Shown here piece by piece: positions 24,801 to 31,805 of a stretch of DNA of 54,151 nt. Origin of the DNA: an uncultured Collinsella sp. (GTDB lineage Bacteria; Actinomycetota; Coriobacteriia; Coriobacteriales; Coriobacteriaceae); NCBI GenBank assembly GCA_902479135.1, contig CABSNU010000014.1, positions 1 through 54,151 on the forward strand, in the 5' to 3' direction. Position numbers and translations under genes: made by a program. Position 1 is the stretch's first letter; each line of letters starts with the position of its first letter. Below the pieces are notes generated by a model. That model did not search any database, was not told the DNA's origin, and saw only the letters and a list, made by a program, of their open reading frames with translations.

Positions 24801-26197
24801 TGCTCGGTCCAATTGAGGTCAGTTCTTACCTGGAAGAGGGCCTTAATATTGCCGTATGCGGGGTCGTTGTTGTTACCCCAGGTTTTGCCCACCCAATCGT
24901 AGGCGAGCGAGCCGTACAGCTGTGTGGCGATATCCATCGTGAACAGCGGCGTGCAATGGTGACGAAGGAGCTTGGTGTTTCTTGGATCGGTGCCCGAACC
25001 GGCACTCATACTTTTGTACTGATTCCACTTCCCCTCCATCTCGTCGAGGTAGCGGTTTGCCTGCTTGGCGCCCGACTCACGCGGCGATTTCTTCCAGTAC
25101 TCCGGATCCGGATTGCCTGAATCGTTCATATAGCTGGCTGGTTTGTATCCTCCGCCGAACAGCACGTATCCGGCAAACGAGAAATCGAACAAAATGGGGA
25201 ACGAGGGCATCCAACACGTGAACTTATTACCACCGATGCCGGGAAACGATGCGGGGAAATCAAACGGAGTGACCTCTTGGTCCATGGTAGTGGGGACGAT
25301 AGTGGTCGAGCCCGATTCCGCCTTTGCGGCCGGCGCGGTGACAACGGCCATGGGGGATGAGAGCGTGTAGGTTTTGCCCTGATAGTCGAGGACAAAGCGC
25401 AGCTTGCACCCTTCCTCCAGAAGGCCCGATGCCGCGTCGAGAAACTTGTCTTCGAGTGTGAACGTCGCCAGATTATCCACGCCTGATGCGCTGGCCTTGA
25501 TCTGGTCGATCTGCGTGACGGTTTCGGGCGAGCTACCCGTGGCGGGCATTACCTTGTTGATGTGCAGCGTTGCCTGTCCACCCTGTGGCAGATGTGCCTG
25601 TACAATAAAGGCATGCGTGTCGGGTTGGTCGTTTGCCGCGTCGTCCTTCGGCAATGCCATGAACGTGGCATCAGCGTACTGGATGTCCCATTCGTCGAAT
25701 GTGAGCTGGCGGAAGTACGGCTCGCCGTCGGACAGCGGACGCGTGGGCGCGGTTATGGCGGTGCCGCCCTGGATACGCGCAAGGGGAATCTCGACATCGC
25801 GGTAGCCCGCCATGCTAATGGAGATGCCGCCGTTAAAGTCGTACGCGTCGAGAAGCGTTGCCTCGTCCACGTAGTCTTCCGAAAGAGGGGCGACCTCAAA
25901 GATGGCCGTGCCTTCGTCATCGGTCGTGGCGGTGAGCTGCTTGCCTACGGCATAGCGCGACGTGAGCGTGACCTGCGCTCCCTTGATGGGCATATTCTTG
26001 TTGGCGACGTCGACCACGACCACACCAAACATGGTGCGCGAGAGAACAAGCACCTTGAAGGGATCTTCTTCGTCGGCATAGGCCGCGGTGGGCGCGAACG
26101 GCAGCAGGAAGGCATTTTCGCTTCCCGGCACGCGAGGCAACATAATGCTCGCCAGCGAGGACGCTCCAGCAACAAGTAACGAACGGCGATCAAGCAT
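21830..26197 (-). CDS. giant Tat-exported, sortase-anchored surface protein
   Basis: Protein of 1455 aa from ATG 26197, which follows GGGAG; an upstream ATG at 26293 has no binding site. The N-terminus MLDRRSLLVAGASSLASIML has a twin-arginine motif with a cleavage-like AYA-DE near residue 42. An early domain (about 50-140) resembles carboxypeptidase-regulatory/prealbumin folds (VDVANKNMPIKGAQVTLTSR). The middle 1200 residues are beta-rich and not recognised. The C-terminus has a Gly/Ser linker, then LAGTGD, a hydrophobic helix and a basic tail, the layout of an LAxTG sortase substrate. A LuxR-type regulator gene lies 155 bp upstream in the same direction. Tat export implies folding before secretion. 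Function unknown; an adhesin or large enzyme is possible. Confidence 0.75.
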   Translation of the reverse strand: MLDRRSLLVAGASSLASIMLPRVPGSENAFLLPFAPTAAYADEEDPFKVLVLSRTMFGVVVVDVANKNMPIKGAQVTLTSRYAVGKQLTATTDDEGTAIFEVAPLSEDYVDEATLLDAYDFNGGISISMAGYRDVEIPLARIQGGTAITAPTRPLSDGEPYFRQLTFDEWDIQYADATFMALPKDDAANDQPDTHAFIVQAHLPQGGQATLHINKVMPATGSSPETVTQIDQIKASASGVDNLATFTLEDKFLDAASGLLEEGCKLRFVLDYQGKTYTLSSPMAVVTAPAAKAESGSTTIVPTTMDQEVTPFDFPASFPGIGGNKFTCWMPSFPILFDFSFAGYVLFGGGYKPASYMNDSGNPDPEYWKKSPRESGAKQANRYLDEMEGKWNQYKSMSAGSGTDPRNTKLLRHHCTPLFTMDIATQLYGSLAYDWVGKTWGNNNDPAYGNIKALFQVRTDLNWTEQFTLGPVPFFLNVNPWVLAKLALAVGAHTHGSGAAFFKNISLDYSNTSGSFTIQIGLAVTFGAGVAGVASSAVRGAASLTLFIGYEKADGHQLPRLRVGADVDVDVILQFVMFKWTTKAWSGSWPTLIDSWNMSVNNGDQYVLQRSELALGGNTPYTLDACFGSAGNAEAGGVPQFIASATIVTNAELLARAEVKATAVNAAPVVRDWDQAATRIELEADSESDDTGQIEHFVHALVENDENAAPMYEYTYIGQSTNAVADPNANSVGVSEDERGGIKPSSDNVLFSGVLSEAHMKLTMIAGVECLFRIASVRYGDNGRSRLVVHTKANGTWSAPTPVDFPLGFGEGDVERDGIFDYDFDVVEYTDGRENQDAYVLLVSGERPAGDNTLFDTASTSGILSVVRLRISNDEIRVVSHTSWRSISRGRLQEDGYHCLQCPRITVGKTLVDGRLSGVYLHRRGATAEKALGSEAEVALECFTLWSDDLGDSLTFRQVLRFPQAPSSIELSEPENINGKMVVPVAYETADGCGCASYAVIGQSIAGWGVMPPDATVPHAVPWPQHSGFLATVNEQLQHITWTRGASAFTTQPVGAAGCGPASFSVSNNGRCALYVENTDGKVGQTYDEEGNPVAVMGKHFRIFASTLAGDLFTEPFVMCELDHPVDQITTFLTSGSMLSALATHIVSAEKSEAELHGIEVPLVACATPTGAVATSGAVVPGAAGESFMVTVRNDGNTLLTAGTIDLYREGSSQPFSSASIGFGANARTASIYDPELAEDASANDTAHVKYALETLGARFATHPLVADNGNAVLAPGCTAQFRMSFAIPESWGDEVGKRVTLYAKARDLVALDPVTLEEIRPGANSALGAVLHELHVPDAACERSEVQVGVCDSADTTGLHDAPMTVDGDGGSSGGGSDGSSSGGGSGSGSGKDHGNNKRSGKAGALAGTGDSNVPLTAAAAALAAAGAGLVAYSVRRTALEKDTANEVNSDRPR

Positions 26198-26352
26198 CTT
26201 GGGCTCCCATCCCGCAAATATCGGTGGAAATAATCCAATTTTGCGAGAAGACGCTTCGTGGCGGTAGTGCCGTTCAAGGGTCAAAATGTCCAAATTGATC
26301 GAGCGAAGCGCCGGGTTCCGGAACGCGTTCGATGCGCTTGGCAGCCCGGTCG

Positions 26353-27357
26353 CTAACGCAACATGTGCGCGACCAGCTCGGCGCGTGTGCCGATGCCAAG
26401 CTTTGCGTATACGCCGGATAGGCGGTTTTTGACGGTGCCCGGCGATACTCCCATATGGCGTGCGATTTCAGCGTTGGTCCATCCGCGGCAGGCGAGCATG
26501 GCCATGGTGAACTCTGTGGTCGTTAAATCGTCGGCAACGTCCTCGCCCGAATCGGGGTTGTGGATGCGCCGCCAGCCGTAGCTGAAGCGGTACGTGATCT
26601 CGATGATGCGTGCGAAGTCGTCGGGGTATTGCGTTTTTAGGCACGCCTCGATGAGCCCCTGTAAAAGGCCGTGGTGCTCGCCGATGAGCTCGATAAGGCC
26701 GTCGGGACGCGCAATGTTCCAAGCAGCTCCAAAATGCGTCCTTGCGGCGTCGACGTCTTTGAGACTCATGCAGGCCATGGAAGCTGCCAGGTGCAGGAAC
26801 AGTTCCGAGATGGGATAGCTTCCCTGTTTCATGATCAGGGCGTTTTCCGCCATGCCCAGACTGCGGCCATATTCGCCGCGCAGGTACAGGGCATGCGCCA
26901 TCACGTAGCTGGCGAACAGGCGCAGGCCTTCGGGCAGATGCGCCGCAAGCGGATAAAACTCTTCGGCGGAATACGGGGAAGGCAAGTGCAGCAGGACGCT
27001 CGCGGCCGAGGCGAACAGGATATGCGTGGCGTGGACGGCGGGTGATTCCTCGTCGGCCGGCGTATCGAGGATGCCAGCAAGGCAACGGCGGGCATCGGCG
27101 ATACGGTTGAGCGACAGACTGGCATATCCGCAGATAAAGCATGAGGAATAGCGCAGTGCGGGGTCGGTGGCGTCAAGATAGGGGCGTGCTGTCTTGGCGG
27201 CGAGTGCGGCCTGTCCGCGAAAGTACAGCGCTTCTGCCGTGGCGATGGCGCGTGAATCGGGGTCGGAAATGCCTGCAACCGCAGCGTCAATCTGCCCCGG
27301 CACAAAGGCGGTGCACATCAACGGCATGGGAACGCATGGGTAGCCATCGCAGTCCAT
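26353..27357 (-). CDS. LuxR-type transcriptional regulator
   Basis: Protein of 334 aa. The C-terminal HTH reads LTTTEFTMAMLACRGWTNAE with RHMGVSPGTVKNRLSGVYAK, the GerE/LuxR pattern. The first 260 residues are helical and TPR-like (FRGQAALAAKTARPYLDATD and similar pairs), without membrane segments or a receiver domain. The start at 27357 is behind GGGAGA. Such one-component regulators are abundant in Coriobacteriia. It precedes the giant surface protein in the same direction and may control it. Confidence 0.8.
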   Translation of the reverse strand: MDCDGYPCVPMPLMCTAFVPGQIDAAVAGISDPDSRAIATAEALYFRGQAALAAKTARPYLDATDPALRYSSCFICGYASLSLNRIADARRCLAGILDTPADEESPAVHATHILFASAASVLLHLPSPYSAEEFYPLAAHLPEGLRLFASYVMAHALYLRGEYGRSLGMAENALIMKQGSYPISELFLHLAASMACMSLKDVDAARTHFGAAWNIARPDGLIELIGEHHGLLQGLIEACLKTQYPDDFARIIEITYRFSYGWRRIHNPDSGEDVADDLTTTEFTMAMLACRGWTNAEIARHMGVSPGTVKNRLSGVYAKLGIGTRAELVAHMLR

Positions 27358-27457
27358 CTTCCATCTCCCAACAGCTGGCAACACTAGCAGCAATTGTACT
27401 CTTGTTGCTCGGGACTGGAATTTGTGGGTATCGCCTACGATTGTGCCGAACGTATAA

Positions 27458-27532
27458 AGGGAGGTCCCCGGTATCTGCCGCGTGTGCTACGACCTCACGC
27501 CTAAGCCTGTCGGCACGGTCGAGTGGGAGTAA
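27458..27532 (+). pseudogene. C-terminal gene fragment ending ...VEWE-stop
   Basis: The frame reads EVPGICRVCYDLTPKPVGTV then EWE-stop and leads into a strong terminator. It shares the GAGTGGGARTA-hairpin signature with the sites at 1541 and 11993. There is no start codon. Either the tail of a lost gene or part of a short RNA. Confidence 0.35.
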
Positions 27533-27567
27533 ACTTCTACTCTTTTGGGCGAATTGCATTGACGGAG

Positions 27568-27606
27568 AGGGGTCCCGCGCAAACGTGTGCGGGACCCCTT
27601 TCGTTT
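27568..27606 (+). terminator. strong terminator between the EWE fragment and the kinase gene
   Basis: AGGGGTCCCGC/GCGGGACCCCT stem followed by TTCGTTTT on the plus strand. It also lies at the end of the leftward kinase gene, where the tail is poor in T. Confidence 0.85.
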
Positions 27607-28757
27607 TACTGTTCGGTTAATGCTGCGGATCGTTTTGGAAGGCTTGCGAGCATAGTGGTCCCGTCCTCGGAACTTTCTTCGACCTCTACGGCGCCACCGT
27701 GAAGCGCTGCAATCTCCCAAACGAGCGCTAGCCCGAGTCCTGCGCCGCCGTATGCCCTGCTGCGGGATTTATCCAGGCGAAAGAACGGCTGGAAGATGCT
27801 CTCTCGGTACTGCTTGGGTATTCCCGGGCCCTGGTCCTCGACTCGCAGGAACACGTGGCTGTCGTTGTCGCAGATGGAGACGTTGACAGTCGAGCCGGGG
27901 CGGCTGTAATGGATGGCATTTTCGACCAGGTTAAACACCAGCCGATAGAGGAGCGTGTCGCTCCCGATTACTAAAGCGTCTCCAGCACAATTGAGGGCTA
28001 TGCCCTTATTTTCGGCAAGTGGCGCAAGGTCGGTGAGGACCTCTTCGGACAAGGGACCAAGTTCCACATCGTCCTCGCAAGGAACGCTGCGCAGCTCACT
28101 CATCTCGAGCAACACCTTGGTCATCCGCGACATGCGCTCGGTTTGTTCTTGTAGCAGGCCGAGCAGCTCGGCTGTTTCGGGTTGCAAACCGGAGCGCTCG
28201 GAAATGAATAGTTCAATCTGTGCTTGCATAAGGGCGAGTGGGGTGCGCAGCTCGTGTGCGGCGTTGCCGGTAAACTGACGCTGTGCAGAGAACCCTTCGC
28301 CAAGACGAGCGATCATGTCGTTGAAAGAGGCGCTGCATCGTTGTAGCTCGGTGGGCACATCTTCATTGAGTCTGATTTCGCTTAGGTTGTCAGGTTGCAC
28401 ACGCTCAACCTGAGCTGCAAAAGCCCGTAGCGGTTTGAGTGCACGGCCGCTCACAAAGTATGCCAGCGCGCCGCCAAGGAGTGTGACTCCAGCCGTGATG
28501 TACCAGGCTGTCGTGCCAAAAGACTCTTGTGCGTCGTTTACGACGATCGTGACCTTGTCATCGAGGGCTGCTTTCGTTGGGTCGAACGCCTGGAGCGAAT
28601 CTTCGCCGGTTGCGTTAAAGGCCGAGATGTCGCTGCCGATGGCATCCATGTAGCGCATGCCCGTATAGCCGACCAGGCAGTTCGTCAGCACGCATGCCGC
28701 ACACGTGAGCAGTGCCGTCATAATCGTTATGCGCCATTGCAGAGAAAGCCCTTTCAT
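27606..28757 (-). CDS. sensor histidine kinase
   Basis: Protein of 383 aa: membrane segments at about 10-32 and 84-103, a short extracytoplasmic loop, HAMP, HisKA with H168 in NAAHELRTPLALM, and an HATPase with NLVENAIHYSR, VEDQGPGIP and GGAGLGLALV. It phosphorylates the response regulator whose gene overlaps it by 4 bp. The divergent thiol-redox operon at 29.5 kb is the likely target. Confidence 0.9.
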   Translation of the reverse strand: MKGLSLQWRITIMTALLTCAACVLTNCLVGYTGMRYMDAIGSDISAFNATGEDSLQAFDPTKAALDDKVTIVVNDAQESFGTTAWYITAGVTLLGGALAYFVSGRALKPLRAFAAQVERVQPDNLSEIRLNEDVPTELQRCSASFNDMIARLGEGFSAQRQFTGNAAHELRTPLALMQAQIELFISERSGLQPETAELLGLLQEQTERMSRMTKVLLEMSELRSVPCEDDVELGPLSEEVLTDLAPLAENKGIALNCAGDALVIGSDTLLYRLVFNLVENAIHYSRPGSTVNVSICDNDSHVFLRVEDQGPGIPKQYRESIFQPFFRLDKSRSRAYGGAGLGLALVWEIAALHGGAVEVEESSEDGTTMLASLPKRSAALTEQ

Positions 28758-29428
28758 TCTCCATCCTCCATAACGTAGCCCTCTCCAATCCGATTGCGAA
28801 TCGGGTCGTATCCCAAAGCGCTGCGTAGCTTTTTGCGGAGCGACGAGATATGAACGCGGGTTGCGTTGCTAAAGCTGTTCACGCTGCTATCCCAAACGTG
28901 CTCGATAAGCTCCTCTTGACTTACCGGACGCCCCTGATTAAGCATCAGGTATTCCAAGATTCCCGTTTCCTTGCGCGTAAGAGATAAAGCCTCGCTGTCC
29001 ACGGAAGCGATGCGCGCCTTGGTGTCAAAGTTGAGCTTTCCGCAGGTTAATACTATGTCGCTTTGTGCGAAGCGCCTGAGGGTAAGGCTGCGGATCCTTG
29101 CCGCAAGTTCGTCCAGATGAAACGGCTTGGTAAGGTAATCGTTGGCGCCGGCATCGAGTCCGGCGACTTTATCGGATACTTCGCCACGTGCGGACAGAAT
29201 CAGTACCTTGGTCTCGCAGTCGGTTTTCCTAAGTTCCCTGAGCACGGTCATGCCGTCGATACGGGGGAGATTGAGGTCGAGCACCACGAGGTCAAAGACT
29301 TCGACGCCCAGCAGGTCGAGCGCCTCCTGTCCATCGTGACAGCAGTCGACGCTGTACGCCAAGTTTCGCAAGCTGCGCGCGATTGCATCGCACAGTGCTC
29401 GCTCGTCTTCGACGATCAAAATACGCAT
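28754..29428 (-). CDS. OmpR-family response regulator
   Basis: Protein of 224 aa from ATG 29428 behind AAGGAG. The receiver MRILIVEDERALCDAIARSL has the phospho-acceptor Asp in DLVVLDLNLPRIDG. The C-terminal winged helix ends with RTHISSLRKKLR-like VHISSLRKKLRSALG and IRNRIGEGYVME. It binds DNA near its own promoter or the divergent redox operon, 87 bp away. ATGA overlap with the kinase. Confidence 0.92.
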   Translation of the reverse strand: MRILIVEDERALCDAIARSLRNLAYSVDCCHDGQEALDLLGVEVFDLVVLDLNLPRIDGMTVLRELRKTDCETKVLILSARGEVSDKVAGLDAGANDYLTKPFHLDELAARIRSLTLRRFAQSDIVLTCGKLNFDTKARIASVDSEALSLTRKETGILEYLMLNQGRPVSQEELIEHVWDSSVNSFSNATRVHISSLRKKLRSALGYDPIRNRIGEGYVMEDGE

Positions 29429-29515
29429 AACAGTCTCCTTGCACATTCCATATCGCGCTTAACACGGATTTTATAGCCGATATGGTCCAATGGTCGCGTA
29501 ACGAAAGGAGTGGTC

Positions 29516-29665
29516 GTGTTGTTCAAAGCGGTAAAACCCGTGGTACAGGTCGCTTTGTTGATCGTCGGAATTACCATGGTGTGCTTTGGTGTTATGCGTG
29601 GCGAGGCGGATGCCGTGCTGGCCAAAGCGATTAGGCTGTGCTTGGAGTGTATCGGAATTGGATAA
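29516..29665 (+). CDS. small CXXC membrane protein (CD1871A-like)
   Basis: A 49-aa protein with GTG start behind AAAGGAG (TTG at 29519 is the alternative). One membrane helix (VVQVALLIVGITMVCFGVM) is followed by a helix ending CLECIGIG-stop, a CxxC at the C-terminus. Small proteins of this kind precede polyferredoxin and TlpA genes in many gut anaerobes. It overlaps the next gene by 8 bp. Probably a thiol or electron relay in the membrane. Confidence 0.75.
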   Translation: MLFKAVKPVVQVALLIVGITMVCFGVMRGEADAVLAKAIRLCLECIGIG

Positions 29666-30560
29666 AAGAGAAAACACTGCGTCGCATGTTTTGGCCCGAT
29701 TTCGCGGATTCATTCAGGCGGCGGCGACGCTGGTCACCAATATTCACCTGCCAAACTTTGCCAAAGGCGGCATCTATCAGGGCGCGGGAAAAACAGTCTG
29801 CGTACCTGGGCTTAATTGCTATTCGTGCCCCGCGGCATCGGGTGCGTGCCCCATCGGGTCGTTCCAGTCGGTGGTAGGTTCATCCAAGTTCAACTTTTCT
29901 TACTATGTTACCGGTACGCTCATTTTGCTCGGCGTGCTGCTGGGACGCTTTGTATGCGGCTTTCTGTGCCCGTTTGGCTGGCTGCAGGAGCTGCTTCATA
30001 AGATTCCCGGCAAAAAGTTCTCCACGAAAAAGCTCAAGCCGCTCACGTACATCAAGTACGTTGTGCTGCTGTTTGCCGTGGTGCTGCTGCCCGTCTTGGT
30101 GGTTAACGACGTGGGCATGGGCGACCCGTTCTTTTGTAAGTACATCTGTCCGCAGGGTGTGCTCGAGGGCGCCATTCCGCTGGCCATTGCCAATGCCGGC
30201 ATTCGATCTGCGTTGGGACATCTCTTTACTTGGAAACTTGCCGTTCTCATTGCCGTGGTAGTGCTGAGCGTTTTGTTCTACCGCCCCTTCTGCAAATGGA
30301 TTTGTCCACTCGGCGCATTCTATGCGCTCATGAATAGGGTGTCCTTGCTGGGGATTCAGGTTGACGCGTGCAAATGCGTCTCGTGCGGCAAGTGCTCAAA
30401 GGTTTGTCAGATGGACGTTGATGTGGTCCGCGCGCCCAATCATGCCGAATGCATCCGGTGCGGAAAGTGCATCGGGGCCTGTCCTGTCGATGCCATCAGC
30501 TATCGCTATGGCCTGGATGTGTCGGCGGAAAAACTTCCCTTGACCGCCGATAAAAAGTAA
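29658..30560 (+). CDS. NapH/CcoG-like polyferredoxin membrane protein
   Basis: Protein of 300 aa read from TTG 29658, with GGAG 11 bases upstream. An N-terminal cysteine set (CYSCPAASGACPIG), several membrane helices with CGFLCPFGWLQ and CKYICPQGVLEG, CKWICPLGAFYAL, and two C-terminal 4Fe-4S motifs (CKCVSCGKCSKVC and CIRCGKCIGACP). It likely passes electrons across the membrane to the extracytoplasmic TlpA lipoprotein encoded next. A downstream alternative start exists only after the conserved N-terminus, so TTG is preferred. Confidence 0.85.
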   Translation: MDKRENTASHVLARFRGFIQAAATLVTNIHLPNFAKGGIYQGAGKTVCVPGLNCYSCPAASGACPIGSFQSVVGSSKFNFSYYVTGTLILLGVLLGRFVCGFLCPFGWLQELLHKIPGKKFSTKKLKPLTYIKYVVLLFAVVLLPVLVVNDVGMGDPFFCKYICPQGVLEGAIPLAIANAGIRSALGHLFTWKLAVLIAVVVLSVLFYRPFCKWICPLGAFYALMNRVSLLGIQVDACKCVSCGKCSKVCQMDVDVVRAPNHAECIRCGKCIGACPVDAISYRYGLDVSAEKLPLTADKK

Positions 30561-30589
30561 ACAAGCTTCGACAAAACGGAGGAATGACT

Positions 30590-31552
30590 ATGAAGCTTTC
30601 TAAGATTGCGGCCCTGTTTATGGTGCCGGTATTGGCCTTGTGCCTTGTGGCATGTTCGGCGCCCGGTGGCAATGTGAGCGAATCTGCGAGCTCCGATCCT
30701 AAGATCGCAGAACTCACTGCGCAGAAGCCGGCCAATGCCGACGAGGCCGCCGAGCTGTATGCGAAGCTCATGCAGAAGGAGAACGAGATCTTTTCGAGTG
30801 ATAACGCGCTGTGGGAAAAGGTATTCAATGCGGCAAATAAAGACTCGGCAATGATTGAGGACGGCAGCAATTACGGCGATTTCCTGCTCAAGACCATCGA
30901 CGGCGCCAAGGATGAGTTCACGGCGGATGAGCTTAAGACACTCAAGGTCGGTGCACAGCAGATCAAGGAGATCGAGGACAAGCTCGAGAGCTTGGAGAAG
31001 GAGTTCCCCGGCTGTGGAAGCACGCCCGGCGAGGGGGAGAGCGTCGATGCCTCGACCGCAGGCATGACCAACGACGAGAGCGGGGAGACGAAGTTCCCCA
31101 GCTTTAAGGGCAAGGACCTGGACGGCAACGATGTAAACAGCGACGAGCTGTTCTCCAAGAACAAGGTCACCGTCATGAACTTCTGGTTTACCACCTGCAA
31201 GCCGTGCGTGGGCGAGCTGGGCGATCTTGAGAAACTGAATCAGGAGCTTGCCGAGAAGGGCGGCCAGGTCGTGGGCGTCAATTCCTTTACGCTCGATGGC
31301 AACAAAGACGAGGTGGCAGACGCCAAGGACGTACTTTCCAAGAAGGGCGTGACGTACAAGAACATCTGGTTCAAGTCGGATAGCGAGGCCGGCAAGTTCA
31401 CCTCCAACTTGTACTCGTTCCCGACCACCTACGTGATCGACCAGAACGGCAACATCGTGGGAGAGCCAATCATGGGCGGCATCAACTCCGCCGAGCAGCG
31501 AGAGGCGCTCAACAAGCTGATCGATCAGGCGCTTGCTAAGAGCGAGCAGTAG
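30590..31552 (+). CDS. TlpA-like thioredoxin-fold lipoprotein
   Basis: Protein of 320 aa from ATG 30590, 8 bases after GGAGG (ATG 30584 is too close). Lipobox LVAC in ALCLVACSAPGG. Residues about 25-150 form a helical extension without a known family. The C-terminal thioredoxin domain has the active site WFTTCKPCVGEL and the cis-proline region SFPTTYVID. It acts as an extracytoplasmic thiol reductant or peroxidase-like partner fed by the polyferredoxin. The helical extension is longer than in usual TlpA proteins. Confidence 0.88.
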   Translation: MKLSKIAALFMVPVLALCLVACSAPGGNVSESASSDPKIAELTAQKPANADEAAELYAKLMQKENEIFSSDNALWEKVFNAANKDSAMIEDGSNYGDFLLKTIDGAKDEFTADELKTLKVGAQQIKEIEDKLESLEKEFPGCGSTPGEGESVDASTAGMTNDESGETKFPSFKGKDLDGNDVNSDELFSKNKVTVMNFWFTTCKPCVGELGDLEKLNQELAEKGGQVVGVNSFTLDGNKDEVADAKDVLSKKGVTYKNIWFKSDSEAGKFTSNLYSFPTTYVIDQNGNIVGEPIMGGINSAEQREALNKLIDQALAKSEQ

Positions 31553-31632
31553 AAAACGCGTAAAGCATGGCGAGGATCGCGCGCCGCTGTGCGGAGTAGT
31601 CCGCTGCCTTTCAAGATAATCTCCACCATATA

Positions 31633-31658
31633 GAGGTCCCGCTCGGGACCTCTTCTTT
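31633..31658 (+). terminator. terminator of the thiol-redox operon
   Basis: GAGGTCCC-GCTC-GGGACCTC followed by TTCTTTT, 80 bp past the tlpA-like stop. Confidence 0.88.
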
Positions 31659-31805
31659 TGGGCGCCGTCCCGTTCGTTTTTTGATGCGGTTCCCTACATT
31701 CCTCACTGGCTCCGGCAAAAAATGGGGATAGAGTAGGACAAACGCGTCGAATACGAACGGCGGGGGAGAGCGGGCAGGGTGCCTGCGCGGGAGAGGTTGC
31801 CGTCC

